Part shown: positions 45,450 through 56,190 of the stretch, piece after piece | Layout of the letters: every line of letters starts with the position of its first letter | Position numbering within the stretch: the stretch's first letter is position 1 | Assembly (NCBI GenBank): GCA_950097015.1 | Contig: CATNEN010000038.1 | Span: forward strand, 34,186,501 to 34,250,500 | Reading direction: 5' to 3' | DNA from: Macrostomum hystrix | Taxonomy: Eukaryota > Platyhelminthes > Macrostomidae | DNA length: 64,000 nt | The notes under the pieces: generated by a model | What the model was told of the DNA's origin: nothing | The model's database searches: none | What the model saw: the letters and a program-made list of their open reading frames with translations, nothing else | Position numbers and translations under genes: made by a program

Positions 45450-45740
45450 GATTACACCTGCCCCAATTAGGCCAGTTTAGCACAGCAGCAGCTATTGCGC
45501 GGCGCATCTGAAAGCTGCGTACGGCTTTTCAGTCCATGGACTGGAGGGACGCCACACCCACCTTCAATTACCACAGCCAATGCTGGTACCAATTTAACAG
45601 CTGAGTGAACTAAAGCAATATAGAGTTAAGTGTCTTGCTAAAAGGCACAATTTTTTCCAGCCGAGTTGGGAATCGAACCCCGACCACCAAGTCGTGAGTC
45701 CGACGCTCTAACCACTAGGCTACAGCCTTCGGCAGCTTAG
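45450..45740 (-). mobile_element. tRNA-headed SINE, family 1, full-length
   Basis: Read on the minus strand it has a tRNA-like head with box A (TAGCCTAGTGGTTAGAGCG) and box B (GGGTTCGATTCCC, here with GGTTCGATTCCC), then a conserved core (TTAGCAAGACACTTAACTC...CAGCTGTTAAAT), and a tail with AGTCCATGGACTG and GCGCCGCGCAATAG. The core resembles central domains shared among animal SINE superfamilies. Confidence 0.85.
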
Positions 45741-45844
45741 TTTTGTGAGAATACCCGTTTAATTTAGCGAATCGAGTAAAACGATATTTTTCATTTTTTC
45801 ATAAACCATCGTAACGATAAAAAAGTTATCGCACTTTAGATATT

Positions 45845-46105
45845 TTGTGCCAGATGTACAATTGAGCCAGATGTACAATTGAGCCAGATGTACAATTGAG
45901 CCAGATGTACAATTGAGCCAGATGTACAATTGAGCCAGATGTACAATTGAGCCAGATGTACAATTGAGCCAGATGTACAATTGAGCCAGATGTACAATTG
46001 AGCCAGATGTACAATTGAGCCAGATGTACAATTGAGCCAGATGTACAATTGAGCCAGATGTACAGTTGAGCCAGATGTACAATTTAGCCAGATGTACAAG
46101 TGGCT
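45845..46105. repeat. 17-bp minisatellite
   Basis: About fifteen near-perfect copies of a 17-bp AGATGTACAATTGAGCC unit, with very low divergence (two variant copies at the right end). The unit's GCCAGATGTACA resembles the tail of SINE family 1 (for example 41450). Confidence 0.95.
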
Positions 46106-46433
46106 TAAGACGCTTGCACGTTACAAAATAGTATATCTTTCTACTGGCCTCACCAATCGTGTTCATTAAAAAGTATAACCTGTCCTGATCCCATACATTC
46201 AATCAAATCATCAGTTCATGCAACTCGGGATATGCAACTCTAGCGCTGCAGCCAATGAGGTGAGCTTGATCCCAATACGACTCTACAGATCAAAATCTGC
46301 TTTTGACAACTGTGAAAGTGAGCAAGTTTAAAGCTGTATCTGAAATAGACTGCCATTTTATATCCTTACTTTCTTACTATCTGCACAGTCAGCGATCTTT
46401 ACAAGTGTGTTGTTACGGTCCGAGGTAATTTAG
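46106..46433. other. Spacer before the degenerate lectin copy
   Basis: Nothing recognised. There is no signal-peptide exon for the lectin remnant that follows. Confidence 0.5.
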
Positions 46434-46911
46434 TAAGACGTGGAGCAGCGGCTGCGGCAGCAGAAGGCTCCGAGTGTTCGTCAAGCAGTCGGAGGGTCTC
46501 GAGCCGGGCCGACTGAGTCCAGCCGACTGGGTGAGCGGCGTCAGCGGCAGCCAGTTCAAGGGATCGCTGTACAAGGCTGTGGGGAACAGGCAGGTCGGGA
46601 GCTGGAACACCCAGGCTGTCAGCTGCCGGAGCTTCCTGAACATCTTGGAGGGCTCCGCCATGCCGCTGACGAAGCTGGCCGATCTGAGCAGCGTCCAGGA
46701 GCTCCAGGACTTGCGGTCAACCACCGCTAATGAGGCCTGGTCTGACTGCGGCTGGCCCCTCCAAGCTACAGCCATGGAACGCCTATGGAATGGTGGCGGA
46801 AGCGGCTCCAACGTACGTGGCCGGATAGTCAGCCTGGGCCTATCGGAGAGAAGCGGCTCCATGAGTTTCCATGGCGCTTGCGAGTGCAGCGATCCGTTCT
46901 GGCTTTTTTAA
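46434..46911 (+). pseudogene. Truncated fourth copy of the apple/C-type-lectin family
   Basis: The match starts abruptly in the middle of the gene at TGGAGCAGCGGC, so the signal peptide and PAN/apple half are missing. Compared with A-C it has lost 6 bp inside ADYRW, one Cys codon (TGT to AGT) and about 30 bp around the WVGA/NGSW strands. The remaining frame is nonetheless open to ECSDPFWLF. Truncation at a homology boundary shared with the conversion core suggests partial duplication. Possibly transcribed, but without a start it is best called a pseudogene. Confidence 0.8.
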
Positions 46912-47013
46912 CAATACGCTGGCGAGAGAGCTCTAGCTGTTTGGAATCTCTGCTATCCCAAATAGGCCCCTGGCTAAACTCTGATTCGTAGAATTGTAGA
47001 TGTGGCTTTCTTC

Positions 47014-48196
<1,183 letters not shown>

Positions 48197-48578
48197 GAAC
48201 TGTGAGCAAAATTGAAAAAATACTAACGGAAGTTACGGAATATATGAATAGTTTTCAATGCATTGCAAAAGTAACGTCAGTGGTAATAAAAAAGACAACA
48301 CAGAGAACTCCAAATACACATTGCTTTTGATTCTTAAGTATTGGTTCGACTTTTCTGTTTAAATAGAGACATATAATTGCTTTGTCCTCACATGTAGCAG
48401 AATTTATGACATAAATAGTATCAACGCTGGGAATCTGGGAATGGTTCTCGGGGTTTTGAACATGAATCAATAAGCATTAGTCCAAATAAGGCAGCTGTAA
48501 ATTATAAGTCGAAAACGCCCATTTCAATAAGGAAAAGCGAATAGACTTTCCCGCACGCGTTAGATCCCGCACTGAGCT
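48197..48578. other. Short intergenic, 3' flank of the GPCR gene
   Basis: No gene recognised. Confidence 0.5.
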
Positions 48579-49862
48579 TTAGTCTATGGTCGTGGGCACC
48601 ATTGTCGAGCTGCAGAATGAGAAAGTCCCACCAGGTTCGTCTGAGCTGCCGCATTCTGAGAAGGCTCGCAATCGTCGAAGCTCGAGGTGTGTGTCACCCT
48701 GGTGCTGGTGGTGGTGGTGCTGCTGCTGCTGCTTAAACTGCCTGTTAGCCTTGCGCTTGCACAACGGGTGCAGATACCGCCGAAAGTTGCTGCTGAACCG
48801 GTGGTTGCTGTGCAGACACACAGACAGGTCGACCGCGAAGAATGCCTGGCTGATTGTGTTGCTGACAACCACCAGCATGGAGAACACGGCCGGCTGCAGC
48901 AGCTTCCAGTACCAGGTGTCCACAAGGGTCCAGATCACCATGGGAATCTGGAATAGCAGGAAACTGTTGGCCGACAGCAGGACAGCGCGAGTTGCCTCGC
49001 GACCGTGGCCAAGAATGTGACTTTTCTGGCTGTGCTGAGCCTGATGGTGATGATTTTGATGATGAAAGCGCTGCGGCAGACGATCACGAAGTCGGTGCTG
49101 ACGCTCCGGATGGCGCAGTTGCCAAATGATGCCCAGACTGCAGATCAGGCAGATTAGCGCAGGCAGTAGGGAGGAGTTTACGGCGACAAAGACGGGCGGT
49201 ATCGCCGGCGGAACAATGCTGTCACTGGCCTTTCCGTCCGCATCGATGCTGTGCAGTCGGTGATAGCCGCTGCCAGCCACCTGGAAGCCCTGGCCTGGGC
49301 AGCTGGCATATAGCACGGAAACGAAAGCCTGGAACAGCAGGATAGGCGGAATGCTGGTGGCAAGGCTGTACAGCCACAACAGGCCGATGAAGCTGCGAAC
49401 TCTGGACTGCGGCATTGCTGACAGGGGCCTGCGGATGCGCAACAGTTTCAGACCAGTCAGGAGCACCGTCTGCCAGCTGTGAGCCGTGAAAGCCACGCTA
49501 CGCAAGGTCCAGGCGATGGGGTGGGCGTAGGCGATGTAACTGAACGGCCCAGGACCACCCGACAGCGGGGCGGAGTTCTCAACACAATGACTGACAGTGT
49601 CCAACAGGTTGAACAGCAAGAATGCCGTGTCACTGATGCAGAAGCTGACGAAATGGTCATTGACCTCGGCGCTGAGCGGATAGCGCAGCAGAGTGGCAAA
49701 GCATGCCGCGTTGAGGGCGGCGCCAATAGGCAGGAAGACAGCCTGCAGCGCTGTCAGGCTGTAAATGGTCAGCCGGACATTTTCCGATGGGCTGTAGGCG
49801 GCCTTACGGAATTCCGGCGTACAGTTGGCCTGCCGCAAGGTGAAGAACATTGTGCCCTCCAT
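48579..49862 (-). CDS. Rhodopsin-like G-protein-coupled receptor (peptide-receptor type)
   Basis: Single-exon 427-residue protein from ATG 49862. Seven hydrophobic segments are clear: TM1 near LTALQAVFLPIGAALNAACF, TM2 HFVSFCISDTAFLLFNLLD, TM3 WTLRSVAFTAHSWQTVLLTG, TM4 FIGLLWLYSLATSIPPILLF, TM5 NSSLLPALICLICSLGIIW, TM6 LLSANSFLLFQIPMVIWTL and TM7 FSMLVVVSNTISQAFFAVDL. After TM7, CLHSNHRFSSNFRRYL resembles the helix-8 region of FMRFamide-like/peptide receptors. Asp in TM2 is kept; a canonical DRY after TM3 is replaced by LLRIRRPLS, and NPxxY by a VDLSV-type end. The third loop is His/Gln-rich, the tail a Gln/His run. The N terminus has one NCT glycosylation site. Ligand unknown; divergent enough that a lineage-specific receptor is likely. 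Confidence 0.82.
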   Translation of the reverse strand: MEGTMFFTLRQANCTPEFRKAAYSPSENVRLTIYSLTALQAVFLPIGAALNAACFATLLRYPLSAEVNDHFVSFCISDTAFLLFNLLDTVSHCVENSAPLSGGPGPFSYIAYAHPIAWTLRSVAFTAHSWQTVLLTGLKLLRIRRPLSAMPQSRVRSFIGLLWLYSLATSIPPILLFQAFVSVLYASCPGQGFQVAGSGYHRLHSIDADGKASDSIVPPAIPPVFVAVNSSLLPALICLICSLGIIWQLRHPERQHRLRDRLPQRFHHQNHHHQAQHSQKSHILGHGREATRAVLLSANSFLLFQIPMVIWTLVDTWYWKLLQPAVFSMLVVVSNTISQAFFAVDLSVCLHSNHRFSSNFRRYLHPLCKRKANRQFKQQQQHHHHQHQGDTHLELRRLRAFSECGSSDEPGGTFSFCSSTMVPTTID

Positions 49863-49907
49863 TGTTGGAATACAGGCGCTGCCCAACGCACTCCAATCTG
49901 TTGCTGA

Positions 49908-49962
49908 CTTTGCTAGACTTTGCTAGACTTTGCTAGACTTTGCTAGACTTTGCTAGACTTGT
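49908..49962. repeat. ACTTTGCTAG decamer array upstream of the GPCR
   Basis: About five ACTTTGCTAG units immediately upstream of the GPCR start region. Confidence 0.85.
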
Positions 49963-50514
49963 TTCAGCTTTTTTATGAACTCAGCGCACACTGCTATATA
50001 TTCCACTCGGAAAGGCAGTCCAAGCAGTTTAGATATAGGAGCCTAAAATGAATTTTATTATTTTTTCTCTAGGCCAGTGTACGCCTAGACAAGACACCGA
50101 GGCAAAAATGTGCGGTGAACATTATGCGCGATTGAAATGAACGCTGGAAAAAAATTATCGAAACTAAAACGAACTGCCCGAGCCAATCAGAAATTAGAAT
50201 GGGTTTTGAATGTTTTTAAAGGCTTCAACTTTTTCATATTTGTGTGCCTTCAATCTGTGGCTGTTTATTAACAATGAAGGTCATTTGATAACATACATCA
50301 CCAGGTTAACCAATTGTACTCGTAAGTCTGTGTAGATATGTGTAGAAAAACTAAACAAGAAAACTACTTAGTAGCACGCAAATACGTTTGTTGCAATAGC
50401 TGCACAGCTAGTACACATATTTTTTGCATGGGTACGTGAGGTGCACCGCTTTTTATTTTGTCTACTAATATGTTAGTACACTAGCTATACAGTTGGTACA
50501 GTCTCCGTTAGTCA
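49963..50514. other. Intergenic, no gene
   Basis: Nothing recognised; likely promoter region of the GPCR gene. Confidence 0.45.
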
Positions 50515-51485
50515 CAAATTAGCATTGCGATTAGAGCGTCGGATTCATGACTTAAAGGTCGGGGGTTCGATTCCCGACTCCACTGGAACGATTGGTGTCC
50601 TTTAGCAAGACACTAAACTCTGCATTGCTACAGTTCACCCAGCTGTTAAATGGGTACCAGCACTAGCTGGGGTAATTGAGGGTGGGTGTGGCGCCCCCCC
50701 TTGACTTACTTGACTTAGCGGCAGGGAGCCTCCATGACGGACGCAGCGAGGAGGCGGCCGATGCCGCCCATATCGCTAACCCCTGGCAGCCAGACGGCCT
50801 CCAGCGAGGCGGTGCCGCTCAGGGTGGTCCGTCGGTCGATTCCGCCGCGTGATCTTCCTCGCCATAGGCTGGGAAGAACTCAGCTCGGCCGGTATCCCGG
50901 AGGAAGTGGGCGAGCTGTGAAATGTTTTCGGGCGAGCAGGCTTCGACAAGGGTCGGCGCCGGCCCGAGATGTTTTTGCATAGCCCGGGTGAAGGCCGGGC
51001 AGTGGCAGATGAAGTGCTCGGCGTTTTCTCGTCCGGAGCAGCAGAAAGGACACATTTCCTCAGGCACGTGGCCTTGGAGGTAGCGGTGTCTGGTGAAGCA
51101 GCCATGTCCCGAGAGGGCTGGTGACTGCTCTCAGGTCTCTGCGGTTTAGCCTAAGCAAGGCTTTACGTAGATTACTAGAGGGGGTTGGCACTGCAGACCT
51201 GGACTGGCGACAGTTCAGGGTGCTAGACCACCTCCATCCAGCGGTTGATGCTGGAGTTGACCACAGAGGCGGGGATCGGGGCCTCCGGGCCCGGGACCAT
51301 CAGGGAGCTGGCTGCGCCAGCCTTAGCAAGCTGGTCCGCCATCTCATTCCCTGTGAACCCGGCATGCCCAGGCGTCCCCCCCCAGTCCATGGACTGGAAA
51401 GCTGTACGCACCCTTCAGACGCGCCGCGCAATAGCTGCGGCTGTGCTGTCGGCTGCACATCTGTGGGGCAGGTGTAATCAATTAC
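50515..51485 (+). mobile_element. tRNA-headed SINE, family 1, interrupted by a LINE
   Basis: The head and core are 50515-50700 (GGTTCGATTCCCGACTCCAC, then the TTTAGCAAGACACTAAACTC core). The tail is 51377-51485 (AGTCCATGGACTG, GCGCCGCGCAATAGCTGCGG). The 676-bp gap is the LINE fragment at 50701-51376. A C-run is present on both sides of the gap, consistent with a short target duplication. Confidence 0.85.
50701..51376 (-). mobile_element. 5'-truncated LINE tail with RNase H and Cys/His knuckle
   Basis: On the minus strand the sequence opens within an RNase H domain (TPGHAGFTGNEMADQLAKAG), meets a stop or frame break, and continues with [25 protein letters not shown], the C-terminal CCHC-like knuckle of I/R1/Jockey-related LINEs. 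It ends with a TAAGTCAAG tandem tail (two to three units). Truncation is just upstream of the RNase H motif. The coding remnant is defective. Confidence 0.82.
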
Positions 51486-51529
51486 TTTCACTTATATTAT
51501 ACACTTAGTACATTTTTTGTACAGCTTGA

Positions 51530-51605
51530 ACGCTATGTTCTTCATCGTCAGGCAGTGTACACTCTCACTGTTCCTTGGAGGTTGGCCCCTCAGCAGCTAG
51601 TAGCT
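51530..51605. repeat. SINE-like repeat family 2, partial copy
   Basis: TCATCGTCAGGCAGTGTACA followed by CTCTCACTGTTCCTTGGAGG and GGCCCCTCA match the ends of copies at 25140 and 58640-58690. Confidence 0.6.
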
Positions 51606-52620
51606 GTGTCTGCGCTGAAAAAAATATACTTTTAATTTACTTTTATAACTTTAGCTGAAGTAAGCAAATCTCCAACTCTTGAGACAAAGACCTGAGACAA
51701 ATCAACCGTGCCGGTAAAGTTTCAATCCCCTATCTTCTAGATCTTGTGAACCTGTGAAACGTATCAGCTGTTTGGGTATCAATTTATTTTAAAAAAAACT
51801 CAGTCAATCTTTTAGATTATTTGTATCAGCTTTCAAGCAGAAATTGACAGTGTCATAAATGCATTAATTAATTACAATGGCATGGCCAGGTGTGTTGAGT
51901 TAGGTTACAAAACAGACCATGAAAGGATCGTAATGTGGTTCTTCTTATCTGCAATGTCGGTATAGAAATGGGGTGGTTTTTTAGAACTAATCTTTCAGGC
52001 CAGCAGTGCACAAGTTACTAGCCTAGTGACAATATTTTAACTTGCTTGACTTGCTAGCACTTCTGTTTGCACTTCGCTTAAATTCTAAACAGGAAACTGA
52101 CAGTGCGCGTGCTTGCTCAGCTAGTTATAAATTGGATTTTTTCAACTCGTTGTCTACTACTAAATTCAATTAAGTAAGTAGTATTAAACGCATTTTCTGG
52201 TTCATTGATTTGCACACAGTTTTCTATAACTATAAGAAAGTGGCTACCCATTTATAGACCTAATTTTGTGACGTGATTAGACCTAATTCTATTCTATTCT
52301 ACAGCCTTAAAATTAAGTTAATAGCCAAGTCAATAAGCTTAAAAAACGACTCATCAATATGATTCTTATATAGCACTAGCCAAATTTGATTGCTGACACA
52401 ATTTAACCTTGATTTTGGCGAACGAAAACAAATTTATACAGTCTAGTTAGACAACGACACATTGAAAATTTATTTTTTATTGCAACATTTATAATTAGGT
52501 CATTACATATGCTTGAACAGTGCGTAGAATGAAAACAAATGTCGGTGAATGTACATTCGAATGAATATGTATCCTAACTCACCGTTCAACTTACGTGTGT
52601 TTGCTTTGCACTTCACTGCA
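51606..52620. other. Intergenic, no gene
   Basis: AT-rich, nothing recognised. Confidence 0.5.
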
Positions 52621-52624
52621 TAAA

Positions 52625-53345
52625 AAGTTTGCTGAATATTGGGAATGTCAGCTGAATACTGGGAATGTCAGCTGAATACTGGGAATGTCAGCTGAATACT
52701 GGAAATGTCAGCTGAATACTGGAAATGTCAGCTGAATACTGGGAATGTCAGCTGAATACTGGGAATGTTAGCTAAATACTGGGAATGTCAGCTGAATACT
52801 GGGAATGTCAGCTGAATACAGGGAATGTCAGCTGAATACTGGGAATGTCAGCTGAATACTGGGAATGTCAGCTGAATACTGGGAATGTCAGCTGAATACT
52901 CGGAATGTCAGCTGAATACTGGGAATGTCAGCTGAATACTGGGAATGTCAGCTGAATACTGGGAATGTCAGCTGAATACTGGAAATGTCAGCTGAATACT
53001 GGGAATGTCAGCTGAATACAGGGAATGTCAGCTGAATACTGGAAATGTCAGCTGAATACTGGGAATGTCAGCTGAATACAGGGAATGTCAGCTGAATACT
53101 GGGAATGTCAGCTGAATACTGAGAATATCAGCTGAATACTGGGAATGTCAGCTGAATACTGGGAATGTCAGCTGAATACTGGGAATGTCAGCTGAATACT
53201 GGGAATGTCAGCTGAATCTTCAGGATAATCTATTGGGGATATCAGCTGAATCTTCAGGATAATCTAGTGGGGATATCAGCTGAATCTTCAGGATAATCTA
53301 GTGGGGATGTCAGCTGAATATTCAGGATTATCTGGTGGCAGTGTC
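52625..53345. repeat. 20-bp minisatellite abutting the SUEL lectin gene
   Basis: About 30 near-perfect copies of a 20-bp GGGAATGTCAGCTGAATACT unit, then four longer 33-bp derivatives carrying CTTCAGGATAATCTAGTGGGG (53200-53345). The array ends about 35 bp past the lectin stop codon, so it lies in the 3' UTR or immediate 3' flank. Confidence 0.95.
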
Positions 53346-53378
53346 AGCTGAAGCATGAGAATGATCTGCATGAAGTGA

Positions 53379-53756
53379 CTAAGCCTTCGAGAGTTTCATC
53401 ACACTGAGCTCACCAACGCAAGTGTAGTAGAATGCCAAGTAGTTGTGGTATCCGGGACATGGATCGCCAAACGCGGACTTGCTGGCTTTCGTGCTGCAGC
53501 TCAACTGACCGTCGCAGGCGGCAGTCATGACTGACTGAACATTGTCACTGTTGCAATAAGTCGGTGATTGATTCGTGCAGCTGGCGGAGAACACTGAGCT
53601 CTTCCCGAACGTCGCCAAGTTGACGGAGATTATCAGCGGTGCGCATTCCGCTATCATTGTCTGGTTTTCGCAAACGATGCTCAGCGTTGCCATAGCAACG
53701 GGAAGCGCACCAGATAGGCACAGAATGGCCGCCAGAAGCTCAGAGACTGTCGGCAT
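53379..53756 (-). CDS. Secreted SUEL/rhamnose-binding-type lectin, single domain
   Basis: 125 residues from ATG 53756. A signal peptide (ELLAAILCLSGALPVAMA) is followed by one SUEL/galactose-binding-lectin domain of about 100 residues with conserved Cys: SIVCENQTM, IISVNLATFGKS, C in FSASC, C in PTYCNS, VQSVMTAACDGQLSCST, then FGDPCPGYHNYLAFYYTC. FGDPC is the signature of this family, which binds L-rhamnose or galactose in eggs, venom, mucus and as adhesion modules. The usual ANYGR motif is changed to ATFGK, so sugar preference is open. Residues after YYTC are a short tail. Intronless in the coding region. Confidence 0.87.
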   Translation of the reverse strand: MPTVSELLAAILCLSGALPVAMATLSIVCENQTMIAECAPLIISVNLATFGKSSVFSASCTNQSPTYCNSDNVQSVMTAACDGQLSCSTKASKSAFGDPCPGYHNYLAFYYTCVGELSVMKLSKA

Positions 53757-53800
53757 CTTCTTGCAAGTAGAATTCGGCCAATTTTCGTTGCAGCTGAAGC

Positions 53801-53807
53801 TTTTATA
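53801..53807 (-). promoter_or_regulatory. TATA box of the SUEL lectin gene
   Basis: TATAAAA on the minus strand, 45 bp upstream of the ATG, preceding GCTTCAGCTGCAACG. Spacing implies a short 5' UTR of roughly 15-20 bp. A splice-acceptor-like CTCTTCTTTAG is just upstream, so a leader exon is an alternative. Confidence 0.55.
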
Positions 53808-53859
53808 TTTTATTGGAAGGCTAAAGAAGAGAGTTAATTTGTATAACAGCAATAGGGTG

Positions 53860-54325
53860 AGACTTTCCTGGACCAGATTTCTCCCCAGCTCCCATTTCTG
53901 TCCCTCCTCTACACCCGCGTCTCCTTCATCCCTACATGTAGTCTGCCGCCAAAAATAAGCAACCTTTCGTGTAATTTATTTTTTTTATAGATAGATTTTT
54001 GTCTTTCGGTTATAAGTCAGCCCTAAGATTAATTTTCGCACGTTTTGTCAAAATCCAGGTTCCAGATTATCTACATAATATAATTTAGTCTCCAAGCAAA
54101 GCCTTCCAAAATAAAAAAATTATGACACGATAAAATATATTCGTGAGATTCACCGATTTCTAAATAGTCTCTTCACTTTGATCCGAAACTTCACTTGAGA
54201 CATTTTCATAATTTTACTTCAGATTTGTCCGAAATATCGAAACAAATTATTAATTATTAATTACTAATTAATAATCTGTCTAAAATATATGTTCCTGAAA
54301 AACTTCAGGAACTTCAAGAAGCTGA
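53860..54325. other. Intergenic, no gene
   Basis: Nothing recognised. Confidence 0.5.
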
Positions 54326-54329
54326 AGCT

Positions 54330-55220
54330 GAAAAAGCTTCAGGAATGAGAATTCTAGAGAATTTAAAGCTTCAGGAATGAGAACTCTAGAGAATTTAAAG
54401 CTTCAGGAATGAGAACTCTAGAGAATATAAAGCTTCAGGAATGAGAACTCTAGAGAATATAAAGCTTCAGGAATGAGAACTCTAGAGAACATAAAGCTTC
54501 AGGAATGAGAACTCTAGAGAACATAAAGCTTCAGGAATGAGAACTCTAGAGAACATAAAGCTTCAGGAATGAGAACTCTAGAGAATATAAAGCTTCAGGA
54601 ATGAGAACTCTAGAGAATATAAAGCTTCAGGAATGAGAACTCTAGAGAACATAAAGCTTCAGGAATGAGAACTCTAGAGAACATAAAGCTTCAGGAATGA
54701 GAACTCTAGAGAATATAAAGCTTCAGGAATGAGAACTCTAGAAAATAGAAAGCTTCAGGAATGAGAACTCTAGAGAACATAAAGCTTCAGGAATGATAAT
54801 TCTAGTTAAAATGAAGCTTCAGGTATGAAACTTCTTGGGATAATGAAGCTTCAGGAATGAGAATTCTAGGAAAAAATGATGCTTCAGGAATGAGAATTCT
54901 AGGAAAAATGAAGCTTCAGGAATGATAATTCTAGGAAAATGAAGCTTCAAGAATGAGAATTCTAGGAAAAATGAATCTTTAGGAATGAGAATTCTAGGAA
55001 AAATGAATCTTCAGGAATGATAATTCTAGGAAAATGAAGCTTCAAGAATGAGAATTCTAGGAAAAATGAATCTTCAGGAATGAGAATTCTAGGAAAAATG
55101 AAGCTTTAGGAATGAGAATTCTAGGAAAAATGAATCTTCAGGAATGAGAATTCTTGGAAAATGAAGCTTCAGGAATGATAATTCTAGGTAAAATTAATCT
55201 TCATGAATGAGAATTTTAGG
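54330..55220. repeat. 32-bp / 26-bp AAGCTTCAGGAATGAGAA array
   Basis: About fourteen 32-bp units (AAAGCTTCAGGAATGAGAAC with CTCTAGAGAATAT) followed by about sixteen shorter units with AATTCTAGGAAAAATG. Each contains AAGCTT and a CTAGA/TCTAG palindrome. The left half is homogeneous, the right half diverged. Confidence 0.93.
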
Positions 55221-55745
55221 AAAGTGTATTTAAAGTCGCGTTTAAATAGGGAGTCTTCTAAATGAAAGTTTTAGCTAACCTTGTTTTTAAGAATTCCCTG
55301 CGTGGGAGCTAATAAAATCTTCTAATATTAAAAAAAACACACCTTTCAGCCACTGCTAAACTAAATTTACATCCATATTTAGTCAATCCATGTAGGGTAT
55401 AAATCGATCATCTGTGGAAAATTCCATTGAAAAGTTGCCTTTTCTATACTAAGCATTTACAGCTTAGCGAAATTATAAATCAATTTTATGCGATCCAGTT
55501 TTGTATTAACTAATTTTATTTAACGCTAAAAACAACGACAGCCTAATTTCTGCCTTACTGACAAGTTCATTGGCGACTGTGGTTAAATAAACCCTTTATG
55601 GTCATTGTGTGGCCCTAACGTATGTGACTAATTAGCCGCTTAGTTAACTCAGCTCTCTCAGAGCTCTGCCACAATTTTTCTGGGAATTCCACATTGCATG
55701 GCTTTTAGTTAGACACTGTTGGCCTCAACTACGATGATCGATGAT
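55221..55745. other. Intergenic, no gene
   Basis: Nothing recognised. Confidence 0.5.
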
Positions 55746-55754
55746 GATTCTCAT

Positions 55755-56085
55755 TCCAATTCTCACTAAATATCATTCTAACTAAATCAAATTCTCTATA
55801 AATCTCATTCCCATTCTCACTTGATCTCATTCTCACCCAATCTCCAATCTCATTCTCACCCAATCTCATTCTCACCCAATCTCATTCTCACCCAATCTCA
55901 TTCTCACCCAATCTCATAATCATCCAATCTCATTCTCACCCAATCTCATTCTCACCCAATCTCATTCTCACCCAATCTCATTCTCACCCAATCTCATTCT
56001 CACCCAATCTCATAATCATTCAATCTCATTCTCACCCAATCTCATTCTCACCCAATCTCATAATCATTCAATCTCATTCTCAACT
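55755..56085. repeat. 16-bp ATCTCATTCTCACCCA array
   Basis: About nineteen 16-bp units with ATAATCATCC/ATTC variants, 110 bp beyond the carotenoid oxygenase stop codon. Confidence 0.93.
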
Positions 56086-56190
56086 TTTTTCTTGTCAAAT
56101 CTTAATCCCCTAAATTATGCGAATAATTTGAATGCGAATATCGTTTAAGTTTACAAGCAGTAAAACAAGATCGAAATTCTTAGAATTAAA

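Noticed and set aside
45670-45740. Possible tRNA gene (minus strand)
   Set aside because: Box A and box B are present, but the sequence continues into the SINE core shared with 50515 and 59487, and the cloverleaf is not clean.
48586-49907. Plus-strand frames opposite the GPCR gene
   Set aside because: Shadows of a GC-rich coding exon; only the minus strand shows seven hydrophobic segments and receptor motifs.
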